Assembly (NCBI RefSeq): GCF_001730305.1
Contig: NZ_MIJY01000044.1
Location: 1 to 64,000 of the forward strand
Reading direction: 5' to 3'
Length of the DNA stretch: 64,000 nucleotides
DNA from: Enterococcus termitis
GTDB lineage: Bacteria; Bacillota; Bacilli; Lactobacillales; Enterococcaceae
Shown here piece by piece: positions 44,363-55,500 of this stretch. Positions within the stretch are counted from its first letter, which is position 1. Each line of letters begins with the position of its first letter. Position numbers and translations under genes: made by a program. The notes under the pieces are model-generated. The model was not told where the DNA came from, did not search any database, and saw nothing but the letters and a program-made list of their open reading frames with translations.

Positions 44363-45586
44363 ATGAAAAAAGCAAAACGGGAGAACTATTCAGTTTCACA
44401 TACTTGGTATAAGCGTTTTAAAAAAAGATTCTTGCTACAATCTATTGGTGCTTGGATCAATTTGGTCATAGGGATTATCATCTCCTTATTCCTAGTATTT
44501 GTTGTATCTGTCGGAATATCGAATTATAATGCTTCGAAAGAAAACATAGCGGAGTTAAAAGAAGAACGCGCAGTTTTTAAAGAAGAAATGCAGCGCTCAT
44601 TAACAGCTGATCAAAAAGAAAAATTTAAACAAACGCAAAAAGAGTTAACGAGTAGTTGGGGAAATGACGAAGAAAATTATACAGTAACTATTGATGGAAA
44701 AGAGTTAAAGATCAACAGAAATAATATTTTTGTTTCGGATAATGCAAAGGTGCTAAAAGATGAAACTAAGCAGAAAATTTATCAGATGAATAAAGAATTT
44801 TCACAATTTAATGAGGGACAACAATTGATGGTTGTAACGATTCAATCATTGCCAAAATCTGCAACGATCGAATCATTTGCTACAGCCGTTTTTAATCAAT
44901 TAGGTATTGGTCAAGCAGGAAAAGATAATGGCATTTTGTATTTGATGTCGATCAAGGAGCGGAAAACAAGGATCGAAGTCGGCTATGGGTTAGAATCAAC
45001 AGTGACCGATTACCTAGCAGGCTCTATTCTTGATGATGAAGAGACGATTTCAGATTTTAAAAGTAAAGCCTATGATAAAGGCACGAATCGTATTGTAGAC
45101 CAATTATATAGCCATATCGGTTCTATTACGCCTGAATATGATTGGAAAATAAAAGAGGCAGAAGAAGACCTAGGCGATACTCGAAGGGTTATTATTGTTT
45201 TAATCGTCATCTTATTGCTTTGTTCAGGCTGGGGCGTTTTAGGTTTGCTGATGACCAAAAAATTAAAGCAAAACATTAATCAATTGTCGCAAGAAGAGAT
45301 CTATTACCTGTACCTTGCTGCGCCGTTTTTTATTTTTACTACTCACAGACTTAAGGCGATGATCGATACTGGAAAAATCATGTCTAAGCATAAGGGAGCG
45401 AAGCGCAAAGGCAAAAATGTTCTAGTAGGAAATCGTTTGTATGATTCAAGCGGATATATAATTACACGTAATTATATATCGTACAGTTCCTATAGCAACA
45501 GCGGATCATCTAGTGGGGGATCATCTGGTGGAGATTCATTTGGTGGTGGTTCTTCTGGCGGCGGAGGCGCTTCTGGTGGTTGGTAA
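44363..45586 (+). CDS. TPM-domain membrane protein
   Basis: A 407-residue protein: membrane helix (~30-52), coiled stretch, TPM domain (~112-240; VSDNAKVLKDETKQKIYQMN, GKDNGILYLMSIKERKTRIE), second membrane helix (~266-288), and a Gly/Ser-rich tail ending GGASGGW. TPM proteins of the YgcG type have weak phosphatase activity or act in membrane-protein maintenance; the exact role is unknown. It is separated from the WxL cluster by its terminator. Confidence 0.8.
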   Translation: MKKAKRENYSVSHTWYKRFKKRFLLQSIGAWINLVIGIIISLFLVFVVSVGISNYNASKENIAELKEERAVFKEEMQRSLTADQKEKFKQTQKELTSSWGNDEENYTVTIDGKELKINRNNIFVSDNAKVLKDETKQKIYQMNKEFSQFNEGQQLMVVTIQSLPKSATIESFATAVFNQLGIGQAGKDNGILYLMSIKERKTRIEVGYGLESTVTDYLAGSILDDEETISDFKSKAYDKGTNRIVDQLYSHIGSITPEYDWKIKEAEEDLGDTRRVIIVLIVILLLCSGWGVLGLLMTKKLKQNINQLSQEEIYYLYLAAPFFIFTTHRLKAMIDTGKIMSKHKGAKRKGKNVLVGNRLYDSSGYIITRNYISYSSYSNSGSSSGGSSGGDSFGGGSSGGGGASGGW

Positions 45587-45742
45587 TAAAGTATTTTTAG
45601 GTTAAATAGTATTGTAGGGCTGCTCCGAAAAGCTTGTGATTTCTATGTACAGTTTTGTGGGCAGCTCATTTCAATTTTTATTTGTTTCAGGATAGTTTTG
45701 ATAGCGGTTTTTTGTTAGACCATAGTAAAAGGAGTTATTCAG

Positions 45743-46600
45743 ATGTTGAAGTTGCAAAAAAATAAGGGGCTGTTTTTGTTGTTTACGTTATTCTTTGTGT
45801 TAAGTGGTTGTAGTAGTATTCCTAAGGAAACTTATGAACAAAAAATTTCAGATATATATGCTCAAAGTGGATTAAATGGAAAAGTATCTGTTAATAGTAT
45901 CAAAGGACAAGGCTATTTTTATTCAACGCCTTATACAAGAGTGGTTTTTGACTATACTGAAATTGTTGAAGATAAACCTGTGACAATTAGCAATACAATG
46001 TTTTTTGAACATAAAACGACGGAGCTTGATGAAGAAAAAGAAGCCATTGGGGCAAAGGATTTAACAGTGTTTAATATGTACTCCGGTGTAGTTCAAAGTT
46101 TTGCTTTTCAGGATGAGGCTGTTATGTTAGCAAAAACTATCGAAAAAGAGCTCAATGAGAAAATAGAAATCAAAAATTTTAAATTCAAAGAAGTGGAACC
46201 GTACTTGATGACTTTTCGTTTGTTAAATTCAAGTGAGGAGATTGGTTCTTTTTCTGATAATTTTGCGTTGTACAAAAAAGATGTTGCAAACAATCAAACG
46301 ATGAATAAGCCATTTAAAGGTTATTATGATATCGACATTGAAAAATATATGAAACTTGGACTTATTTTAATTGATATCACATATGAGAATTTATCAGAAG
46401 AATTATTTCCAGACACGCTCGATGAGCTGGATCGAAAAGTACATTTAAAGATCAAGCAGTTAGATACATCAAATTTTTATGACGGGATTTATAGATTGTC
46501 TTATGATACTGTAACTAAGGATGGAGGACGTACAGGAGGCAGCACGTACACGTTTCATATTCAAGATAATAAAATAGGTACTCTTACTAAAAAATTGTAA
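45743..46600 (+). CDS. Lipoprotein of unknown function
   Basis: A 285-residue protein with a lipoprotein signal (hydrophobic helix then LSGC, lipid Cys at about residue 23). The remainder is a soluble alpha/beta domain with no motif I recognise. AAAGGAG precedes the start. It stands alone between the TPM-domain gene and the ROK kinase gene. Confidence 0.7.
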   Translation: MLKLQKNKGLFLLFTLFFVLSGCSSIPKETYEQKISDIYAQSGLNGKVSVNSIKGQGYFYSTPYTRVVFDYTEIVEDKPVTISNTMFFEHKTTELDEEKEAIGAKDLTVFNMYSGVVQSFAFQDEAVMLAKTIEKELNEKIEIKNFKFKEVEPYLMTFRLLNSSEEIGSFSDNFALYKKDVANNQTMNKPFKGYYDIDIEKYMKLGLILIDITYENLSEELFPDTLDELDRKVHLKIKQLDTSNFYDGIYRLSYDTVTKDGGRTGGSTYTFHIQDNKIGTLTKKL

Positions 46601-46737
46601 CGATGTAGTCCGTTGTTTTTTGGTTTTTAGCCTGTCTTTTAGAAAGGGAAAAAATCCTTAGCAGATTATGATACAATAATTGGAAATGAATGCGTTATCT
46701 TTTGGCTCGTTCAAATAAAGAATAAAGGGTGTTATGT

Positions 46738-47667
46738 ATGTATGTGGGCTTTGATATAGGCGGAACAACTGTGAAGTACGGTATTTTGGATGAGAATGGA
46801 AACATCTTAGAAAAAGGGAGCATTGCGACAGCATATGAGCCTGATGCTTTTTATACGAGTCTGCTAAAAATCGTTCGAGATGCGCAGGCAAACTATCCAA
46901 TCAAAGGAATTGGTATCAGTGCACCGGGGATCGTTCAAGAAGATGGATTCATGTTAACGGCTGGTGCAATCAGACCGCTGTATGGAGAAAATTTTAAGCA
47001 AAAATTAGAATCAGTAACTGGTTTGCCGGTGACGGTGGATAATGATGCAAATGCAGTTGCTATAGCGGAAAAATGGATCGGTAATGCGGTTGATATGGAG
47101 AATTATTTATGTCTCGTATTAGGGACGGGCGTTGGCGGCGGCATTGTCATCAATGGGAAAGTCTATCGTGGTGCGCATGGGATGGCAGGAGAATTTGGCT
47201 GGATGATGATCGATACATTGCCAGAAGAAGGAAATCTTGAGGATGTATCGATCAACAAACGAACGGCTACTGTGGGTGGTCTTGTGCGTCTGTACAATGA
47301 AGCCTTGCAGCAAAATAATGAACAGTATACACCTGTGAAAGATGCAAGAGAGATACTCACATTAGCTGAAAATGGAGATGCACTGGCAACGGCGATTACG
47401 AAACAATTTTATGTAGACTTATCCGTGGGGTTAGTAAATTTGATTAGTTGTTTTGATCCGGAAGCTGTTTTAATTGGCGGCGGGATAAGTGCAAATGACT
47501 ATTTCCTTAAAGAACTTCAAAAAACATTGGAAGAAATCGAAAAAAGACATGCATCTATCAACTATTTAAGAGGAAAAACAATTGCACCTGTGATCCCGAC
47601 AAAGCTAAAAAATGATGCAGGATTGATTGGGGCTGTTTATCAGGTCCATCAAGTGGTTGCTAAATAA
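46738..47667 (+). CDS. ROK-family sugar kinase
   Basis: A 309-residue ROK protein: ATP-binding FDIGGTTVKYG at the N-terminus, catalytic VDNDANAVAIAE and LGTGVGGG, then YRGAHGMAGEFGW. The usual ROK zinc motif (CxCGxxGC) is absent, as in the beta-glucoside kinase subgroup. Likely phosphorylates glucose or a beta-glucoside released by the neighbouring GH1 system. The ATG at 46738 has AAAGGG 8 nt upstream. The RpiR gene follows after 44 bp. Confidence 0.82.
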   Translation: MYVGFDIGGTTVKYGILDENGNILEKGSIATAYEPDAFYTSLLKIVRDAQANYPIKGIGISAPGIVQEDGFMLTAGAIRPLYGENFKQKLESVTGLPVTVDNDANAVAIAEKWIGNAVDMENYLCLVLGTGVGGGIVINGKVYRGAHGMAGEFGWMMIDTLPEEGNLEDVSINKRTATVGGLVRLYNEALQQNNEQYTPVKDAREILTLAENGDALATAITKQFYVDLSVGLVNLISCFDPEAVLIGGGISANDYFLKELQKTLEEIEKRHASINYLRGKTIAPVIPTKLKNDAGLIGAVYQVHQVVAK

Positions 47668-47711
47668 TTTATGGTATAATCTTTTTATCGAGTTAAAGGA
47701 GATTAACATAA

Positions 47712-48470
47712 ATGGCGATATTTGATTATCTGAAATTAAATGACCTGTCCTCTGTTGAACAAGAAATTTATCGATTTGTTGTCAATAATATAGATAAAAT
47801 TCCTTATATGCGTGTACGAGATATCGCAGACGGCGCCCATGTTTCATCAACATCTGTATTTCGTTTCGTTCAAAAAATAGGGTTCCATTCTTTTCCAGAG
47901 TTTCGATTTTATATCAAGTCCCATTTAGACAATGTCCGTCAAGAAGAAAATAAAAAGCATATTGGTATTGAAGAGCGGGTGAACTCTTTGAATATGGGGA
48001 TTTTTCATCCGGATGTAGAATATCAAATCAAAAATATGGCACAAAATTTGCGTGATAGTGACTTCATTTTATTTATGGGAATGGGCGCATCAGGTGCAAT
48101 TGCACAATATATAGCAAGAAAACTTGCAAGTTTAGGCTATTTATCGATTAGTTTGGATGATCTGACTTATCCGATTCGTAGTTTTTTGCGTAAAGATCAA
48201 AAAAATGTGATTATTTTTTTGAGTGTCTCCGGTGAAACCAAGGAATTGATCGAAGTTATTGCTGGCTTAGAAGATAAGAATATTGTGAAAAAGTACTGCA
48301 TTACGCTAAATAAAAAAAGTACACTAGCACAGCTGTGCGATTACTCTATCGAATATGAGATCAAAGAAGAACGTAAAGATATTTTTCTTGATCTTACTAG
48401 TCAACTACCATCGATAGCAATTTTAGAAACGCTGATCAGCTATCTTAGAGATTTTCGAAATAATGAATAA
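47712..48470 (+). CDS. RpiR-family regulator of the beta-glucoside locus
   Basis: A 252-residue protein with the RpiR helix-turn-helix (residues ~30-60; VRDIADGAHVSSTSVFRFVQKIGF) and a SIS domain (~115-240; FMGMGASGAIAQYIARKL, IIFLSVSGETKEL). Probably senses a phosphosugar and controls the EIIC/GH1 genes. AAAGGAG ribosome site. Located between the kinase and permease genes. Confidence 0.85.
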   Translation: MAIFDYLKLNDLSSVEQEIYRFVVNNIDKIPYMRVRDIADGAHVSSTSVFRFVQKIGFHSFPEFRFYIKSHLDNVRQEENKKHIGIEERVNSLNMGIFHPDVEYQIKNMAQNLRDSDFILFMGMGASGAIAQYIARKLASLGYLSISLDDLTYPIRSFLRKDQKNVIIFLSVSGETKELIEVIAGLEDKNIVKKYCITLNKKSTLAQLCDYSIEYEIKEERKDIFLDLTSQLPSIAILETLISYLRDFRNNE

Positions 48471-48490
48471 TTGAATAGCGTTGCAGGGAA

Positions 48491-48775
48491 TTGAGGCTGA
48501 GACAAAAGTGTTTAGCTCCAAGAAATAAGAAGAAATTCACGAAAATTGCCAAGCATCACAGTGAGTTTACGAGCTGATGATAATTGGTACCTACCTGGTG
48601 CTCTTCAAATTTTTGTGACCAAGTAGGTACTGTGCAACATCAACTCGGTACTCGTTGTGTTTTACAGCAATTTCGGCTTATTTCCAAAGGAGCTGCTTTT
48701 TTCTCGCCGTTTATTCGGGTTTAGAGAGCGAAACAAAACGGATTTTTAGTTTTGTCTCGCTCTCAATTTTTTTGT
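48491..48775 (+). repeat. Dispersed hairpin element, copy B (with internal extra sequence)
   Basis: GAGGCTGAGACAAAAGTGTTTAGCTCCAAGAAATAAG at the left and TTTCGGCTTATTTCC-AAAGGAGCTGCTTTTTTCTCGCCG with a GAGAGCG...CGCTCTC terminator at the right. Between the stem halves it has about 120 bp more than copy D. Nothing coding is seen between 48471 and 48910; -10 TATAAT of the next gene is at 48877-48882. Confidence 0.7.
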
Positions 48776-48910
48776 AGAAATCTTGGAACAGGTTGTTTCA
48801 TTCAAGGAATTTATTTTATTTCTCAAGAATTTTTTCTTAAAAAGGAGGCGCTTACTTTTTTGGGAAGGAAGTTATGTATAATACGCTTATAAATGAAAGG
48901 AGTTTTATCC

Positions 48911-50221
48911 ATGCAAAAATTTAATGATATTATTGATCGCTCATTGGTACCAGTTGCAACTAAGTTGAATAATCAACGTCATATAGCAGCGGTCAGAGAT
49001 GCATTTATGCTGATTTTTCCATTGACGATTTCTGCTTCACTCGTTATTTTAGTCAACAATATTTTATTTTCAAATGACAGCTTTGTCGTGCAATTATTAC
49101 GATTATCCAGCGTATTTCCAAATTTGGAAAGCGCACAGCAGGTATTGTCTTCAGTAGCAAATGGCACAATCAACATCATGAGTATTTTTATCACGTATCT
49201 GGTAGCACAAATATTGGCAAAGCATTTTGATGCAGATTCAACCTTGGTTGGTTTGACAAGTATTGCTTGTTTTATGATTTTATATCCTAAGCCATTTAAC
49301 GCGGATGATTTAAATGTGGTCAGCACACAATATTTAGGGGCATAAGGATTGTTTGTAGCGATGATTGTCGGCTGTTTAGTGGGAGAATTTTTACCAAAAC
49401 TATTTAAAGTAAAACGGATGCAAATAAAAATGCCGGAGATGGTTCCGCCAGCTGTTTCTCGTTCTTTTTCTAGTATGATTCCGATCGTGATCGTTGTTGG
49501 ACTTGCTGCGATCATCAACTTTTTAGTTCTGATGATTGCACCAGAAGGGATCAACGAGCTGATCTACAAAGGGATTCAAAGTCCATTACGTGATCTTGGT
49601 GGAAATGTTGTGGGAGTTATGCTGCTGGCGTTTATTCAAACATTACTATTTTCAATTGGGATTCATGGACCGAACACATTAAATGCAGTTCGTTCTGCAA
49701 TTTTTACAGAGCAAGATTTAGCAAACCTTGATTTTATCAATCAAGGAGGATCGCTTTGGGATGTTCCGTATAAAGAAACATGGGGCGTTTTAAATGATAT
49801 GTTTGCAAATATGGGCGGTACCGGAATGACGATGGGCTTAATAATTGCCATCTTTATTGCATCCAGACGTCCAGAACAAAGAGAAATTGCCAAGATGTCT
49901 TTAGTACCAGGGATTTTCCAAATCAATGAACCAATTATTTTTGGGTTGCCGATTGTTTTAAATCCGCTGTTGATCGTACCGTTCATTTTAGTACCAATGG
50001 TGAATATTATGATTGGGTATTTTGTTACAGTTGTTTGGCCAATTATGCCGACCCCAGCAATAGGTGTACCGTGGACGACTCCTGGAATCATTAATCTATT
50101 TTTAGGAACAGGTGGAAATATCGTTGCGGTACTGGTCGGAATCATTTGTTTAGCCGTGTCTGTTTGTATCTATTTACCATTTGTTATCGCATCGAATCGG
50201 GCAGAAAAAATTGATTTATAA
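48911..50221 (+). pseudogene. PTS EIIC permease gene interrupted by one in-frame TAA
   Basis: Two blocks in one reading frame (48911-49345 and 49346-50221) together give a normal ~436-residue lactose/cellobiose-family EIIC. The only fault is TAA at 49343-49345 in YLGA-stop-GLFVAM, where CAA (Gln) would be a one-base difference. Later motifs are intact (FSIGIHGPNTLNAV, FQINEPIIFGLPIVLNP). The gene may be a recent pseudogene, a read-through case or a sequencing error. ATG 48911 has AAAGGAG upstream. The paired GH1 gene behind it is intact. Confidence 0.85.
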
Positions 50222-51691
<1,470 letters not shown>

Positions 51692-51779
51692 ATTAACTGA
51701 GTAAGCTTTATTAAGTAAATGATTGGTCATTAAACTAACAGCCATTTCACTAGCTGTTAAACTATGGAAAAAAGATCGG

Positions 51780-51833
51780 AATATCATTAGCTTGTGTTAG
51801 AGAAAAACAATCACAAGTTAATGGTATTTTTTT
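51780..51833 (+). terminator. Terminator after the GH1 gene
   Basis: 17-bp stem (AATATCATTAGCTTGTG with CACAAGTTAATGGTATT, two G-U pairs) followed by seven T. Confidence 0.85.
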
Positions 51834-51839
51834 GCTTTT

Positions 51840-52115
51840 ATTGAGACTGATCCCTAAGGTTTTGAGTTAGAAATCAGTCTCAATAAAAACTGGGGAAACA
51901 GTGTAGAAACGTTACACTGTGATAGCTTAGTCCGTTCCTATTGCTGTAACCCGTGAAAAATTGGACTCGTGAATTTTTCTTATTTAGCCGCAAAGAATAA
52001 TCACCATTTTTACCCTTACTTTGAATTAAACTAGCTGCTTGTCTTCCTCCGTTTATTCGGATTCTAAGTGACTAGATTGTCACTCATAGAGTCATGCCTT
52101 AGACTCCTTTTTCTG
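51840..52115 (+). repeat. Hairpin-rich intergenic region, diverged element copy C
   Basis: ATTGAGACTGAT (51840-51851) and its complement (51873-51884), CAGTGTA/TACACTG (about 51899-51919), then GTTTATTCGGATTCTAAGTGACTAG shared with copy A (GTTTATTCGGATTCCAAGTGAGTGAG). It lies between convergent genes. No gene seen. Confidence 0.5.
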
Positions 52116-52134
52116 AGCAATTTCCGACATTTAC

Positions 52135-52977
52135 TTATCTACTTAACTCGATTCTTCTGATATTCCAAAGCGCCACTCCTAAAAATAGAATACTTGATAC
52201 GACCAAGATCATTACGGGTACAAAAATTTCATGTTGATAATTCATCACGATCCCCAGCTCTTTTTGAACGGCTTGGACTGCTTCTAGTGAATCTGAAGCA
52301 AAAGCATTTCCCGTTAGAATTCGTCGAATCAAAACAATTCCGCTAGTTAAGGGGAAATATTGAATGACATTTCTCGTTGTCTCTGGTAAGCTGCCGATCG
52401 GTACGTAACAGCCAGTTAAAAAGCCAAGCAATGGACCGATGATCGAAGTCATTGTTGAAAAAGTATCGATTTTGCGGAAGAAACTTGCAATAAAAAACAT
52501 AAAAGCAGAGGAACACAAAACTGTCAATAGACTTGACAACGTAAGTAAGCCAAATTGTGTCAAAGAAAGCAGCTCCCCATGTGAAATGAAAACAATATAC
52601 AATTCAGATACAATGATCACACCAAAAGTAATGATCGTTGAAATGAAAAAAGTGCTAAGAAAATAACCTAACATGATTTGTTGTTTTGAAATCGGTGAAA
52701 TCATGAAATCTGTATAGACATTGCGCTCTTTGTCACGAATCAGTTGACTAACGGAACCTAATGTAGAACTGGCAGAAGCAATTCCGATCACGCCTGCTAA
52801 CATCCATGTATCAACCACTAGCTGCGGGTGAGTAAGCATCGATAACTGAGCGACGACACTGTCACCTAATAAAAAAACATATAAACCAATTAGAATCAAT
52901 GCGCCTATAAAAGAACCAACCACTGCCTGTTTGTTTTTAAAAAATAACGATACCCCTCTATATACTAACGCATTCAT
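52135..52977 (-). CDS. ABC-2 type transporter permease
   Basis: A 280-residue membrane protein with six hydrophobic segments, typical of ABC-2 exporter permeases (GIASASSTLGSVSQLIRDKE, LLGFLTGCYVPIGSLPETTRNVIQYFP). It exports drugs, peptides or lipids together with the ATPase encoded directly upstream. ATG 52977 is preceded by AAGGAG; its start lies right at the ATPase stop. Last gene of a LytTR/DUF3021/ABC operon. Confidence 0.85.
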   Translation of the reverse strand: MNALVYRGVSLFFKNKQAVVGSFIGALILIGLYVFLLGDSVVAQLSMLTHPQLVVDTWMLAGVIGIASASSTLGSVSQLIRDKERNVYTDFMISPISKQQIMLGYFLSTFFISTIITFGVIIVSELYIVFISHGELLSLTQFGLLTLSSLLTVLCSSAFMFFIASFFRKIDTFSTMTSIIGPLLGFLTGCYVPIGSLPETTRNVIQYFPLTSGIVLIRRILTGNAFASDSLEAVQAVQKELGIVMNYQHEIFVPVMILVVSSILFLGVALWNIRRIELSR

Positions 52978-52978
52978 A

Positions 52979-53713
52979 TTAGATTCTCTCCTTTTTAGCG
53001 ATTGCCAGAAATACATCTTCTAAAGTAGTACACTGGTAGTGTTTTTTTAAGTTTTCTGGTGTGTCATAAGCGACTGTTTGCCCTTCAGCAAGCATTAAGA
53101 TATTGTCCGATTCTCGGGCTTCTTCCATGTAATGCGTCGTTAAAACAACCGTCATCTGGTATTTTTCTTTTAACTGATGGATCAAGGTCCACATGTCTGC
53201 ACGAGAAAGGATATCCAGTCCTGTAGTGGGTTCATCGAGAAACAATAATTTAGGCGTATTCAACAAAGCTCTAGCGATATCCACTTTTCGTCTTTCACCG
53301 CCGGACAAAACACCGTAGCGTTTGTTTAGCAAATGACTGCCTTGAACGTCCTGCAATTTTTCGATTGTCAGTGCGGTTGCTTTTTTCCAATTTTTTGTGT
53401 AAAAATAAGCTCTCATCACTAGATTTTCTTTTACTGACAATTCAGCATCTAAAATACTATTTTGAAAGACAACCGAAATCAATGATTTATGCTCGAGAGA
53501 GTGTGTATGCATCTTTTTTCCAGCTAAAATTATTTCCCCAGTATCAGCTTTGACCAAGCCTAAAATAATGGAAATCAATGTCGATTTTCCAGCACCGTTT
53601 GGACCGAGGATAGAAAATAATTCACCACTATTGATAGAAAATGAGATAGCATCCAATACAACTTGTTCCTTATATTTTTTTGCGATGTTCGATACATGTA
53701 CTAATTGAGTCAT
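52979..53713 (-). CDS. ABC transporter ATP-binding protein
   Basis: A 244-residue ATPase with Walker A GPNGAGKST, signature LSGGERRKVDIARAL and Walker B LLFLDEPTTGLD, all intact. Works with the ABC-2 permease as an exporter. ATG 53713 has AAAAGGAG upstream. Between it and the DUF3021 gene lies dispersed element copy D, so the ABC pair may have its own promoter. Confidence 0.9.
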   Translation of the reverse strand: MTQLVHVSNIAKKYKEQVVLDAISFSINSGELFSILGPNGAGKSTLISIILGLVKADTGEIILAGKKMHTHSLEHKSLISVVFQNSILDAELSVKENLVMRAYFYTKNWKKATALTIEKLQDVQGSHLLNKRYGVLSGGERRKVDIARALLNTPKLLFLDEPTTGLDILSRADMWTLIHQLKEKYQMTVVLTTHYMEEARESDNILMLAEGQTVAYDTPENLKKHYQCTTLEDVFLAIAKKERI

Positions 53714-53820
53714 TTGTTTTTCTCCTTTTTGTTCTTGTTGATAAATCAACTATAAACGTTAGGATTTCCCTGAACAATAGCATTTGTCTAAGTGGTTGGA
53801 ATTTGGAACTAAGAGGTAAA

Positions 53821-53992
53821 AAAGAGAGCGCAACAAAACTAAAAATCCGTTTTGTTGCGCTCTCTAAACCCGAATAAACGGCGAGAAAAAAGCAGCTCCT
53901 TCGGAAATAAGCCGAAATTCACAAAAATTTGAAGAGCAATTTTCGTGAATTTCGGCTTATTTCTTGGAGCTAAACGCTTTTATCTCGGCCTC
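53821..53992 (-). repeat. Dispersed hairpin element, copy D
   Basis: Inverted relative to copy B: GAGAGCGCAACAAAAC...GTTTTGTTGCGCTCTC hairpin, CCCGAATAAACGGCGAG, AGCAGCTCCTTCGG, then a 20-bp-plus stem AAATAAGCCGAAATTCAC...GTGAATTTCGGCTTATTT. Its right edge forms the last codons and stop of the DUF3021 gene. Confidence 0.75.
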
Positions 53993-54389
53993 TTCGTTTT
54001 TGAATAAATTGATTGATTTCATCTGCTTCTTTACGGTCATTACTGTACATGATAAATCTAATGAAAATATAAATCAAAATGACGATCACAAAATTCAACA
54101 GCAGTCCCCTTACGCCAAGTTCCCAATGCAATAAATGATTTGCAAGGGTTATTTGCGAACAAATGATGAATACGTAAAAGACTTGATTAAGTAAAATTCT
54201 TCGATTAGAATACTTGTCATTATCCATGATAAGAAAATGCAGTGAACTAGAAATCGCTGCAATCAGCAGCATATAGCCAAGAGAATGAGTTAATCCCTCA
54301 CTTTGTATAAAAAAATTGATAATAACTAATGTTGTAAATATTAATGAGGTTAAGCGGAACGTTTCTTTTAGGTAGTTGATTATCCTCAT
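53970..54389 (-). CDS. DUF3021 membrane protein
   Basis: A 139-residue protein with four hydrophobic segments, of the DUF3021 type that is routinely encoded behind LytTR regulator genes. It probably modulates the LytTR protein at the membrane. ATG overlaps the region of the LytTR stop (GGAGCGATAATATG). The last codons (RDKSV and stop) fall in the dispersed element, which suggests that insertion of the element replaced the original C-terminus. Confidence 0.75.
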   Translation of the reverse strand: MRIINYLKETFRLTSLIFTTLVIINFFIQSEGLTHSLGYMLLIAAISSSLHFLIMDNDKYSNRRILLNQVFYVFIICSQITLANHLLHWELGVRGLLLNFVIVILIYIFIRFIMYSNDRKEADEINQFIQKRRGRDKSV

Positions 54390-54390
54390 A

Positions 54391-54834
54391 TTATCGCTCC
54401 ATTCCTAGTCCTTTTTTTAATTCCGGTACATACTTTCTTGAAATTGCCACTTTCTCTTCGTTTGTCAGACGAGCTTCAAATCGTCCGCTAAGTAAAGGCG
54501 AAATTGCTTGAATCGCTTCAATATTGAGTAACATTGATTTTGATACACGAATGAAATCGAAGGGAATCAATCGTTCCTCCAACTGGTAAAGCTTATCATT
54601 GCTTTGGTACACTTGTTTTGCGGTATAAATAAAGCTTCTTTTATCGACGACTTCAATATATAAAATATCAGAAAATGAAATTTTATAGAGGGCATTCTTA
54701 GCTTCACCGATTAAAAAATGTTCTTCTTCTTTGAGAATGCCAAGTACTTTTTCGATTGTTGGCGATAGTTGGTGAATTTTAAATGTTGCTTGCTCTTCGA
54801 GTGTTGCATCAACAATTTCGATAGTTGTTTTCAC
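54391..54834 (-). CDS. LytTR-family DNA-binding regulator
   Basis: A 147-residue protein with a C-terminal LytTR domain (residues ~50-145; FSDILYIEVVDKRSFIYT, FIRVSKSMLLNIEAI, ISRKYVPELKK). There is no receiver domain, so it is not phosphorylated; activity is probably controlled by the DUF3021 partner. GTG start with AAAGGAA upstream. It likely regulates its own operon, including the ABC exporter genes. Confidence 0.85.
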   Translation of the reverse strand: MKTTIEIVDATLEEQATFKIHQLSPTIEKVLGILKEEEHFLIGEAKNALYKISFSDILYIEVVDKRSFIYTAKQVYQSNDKLYQLEERLIPFDFIRVSKSMLLNIEAIQAISPLLSGRFEARLTNEEKVAISRKYVPELKKGLGMER

Positions 54835-54979
54835 GCCAGATTCCTTTCTAATGTAGACTTGTTGCCATCATTATAGCATAGACCGCAAGCTGGGGAAGGC
54901 CAGAATGTGATTATTTGTCGTTTCAAAAGCGTCGTAGTACACTAATGAATAGAAAGAAATTTATGAAGGAGGAAGAAAA

Positions 54980-55489
54980 ATGAAAGTCACACAGTTATCT
55001 ATCGATACATTAAAGCGAGCACAAGAACGCTTTGAAGAAACATTGGATCAAATGAGTGCAGAGGAAGCAAACACAATGCCTCACCCATTAATCAAATCAG
55101 TCACTTGGCTTATCTGGCATACTGCACGTGAACTGGATTATCAAATTTCAGAACTGAATAAGACCGAGCCATTGTGGTTGGCAGCTGGCTGGAGCACAAA
55201 ATTTGCCTTGGATGTACCAGATGATACAGAGGATTGGCATCATTCACCAGAGGAAGCGGCGAAGGTGGTTGTAGAAGATAAAAAGCTATTGTTAGATTAT
55301 TTAAGCGCCAGCATAGACTTAACCACTCAGTATTTAGAAAGCCTTGATGAAAAATCCCTTAATGATATTATCGATCCAAACTGGACACCGCCTGTCACTC
55401 GTCAGGTTCGTTTAGTTTCTGCAATCGATGATGCGATCATGCATTCAGGTCAGGCTGTTTACACAAGAAGATTAGTAATTGGTAAATAG
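54980..55489 (+). CDS. DinB-family protein
   Basis: A 169-residue four-helix protein of the DinB/YfiT fold. Metal-ligand histidines are plausibly in WLIWHTARELDYQ (His ~48) and near the end (IMHSGQAVYTRRL). Such proteins are often damage-induced or act as bacillithiol-type transferases; the role here is unknown. AAGGAGG ribosome site. Confidence 0.8.
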   Translation: MKVTQLSIDTLKRAQERFEETLDQMSAEEANTMPHPLIKSVTWLIWHTARELDYQISELNKTEPLWLAAGWSTKFALDVPDDTEDWHHSPEEAAKVVVEDKKLLLDYLSASIDLTTQYLESLDEKSLNDIIDPNWTPPVTRQVRLVSAIDDAIMHSGQAVYTRRLVIGK

Positions 55490-55500
55490 AATAGACAGCT

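Noticed and set aside
49741-50145. Long minus-strand open frame opposite the EIIC gene
   Set aside because: Membrane-protein codons read backwards often give long open frames; no start signal and no protein family.
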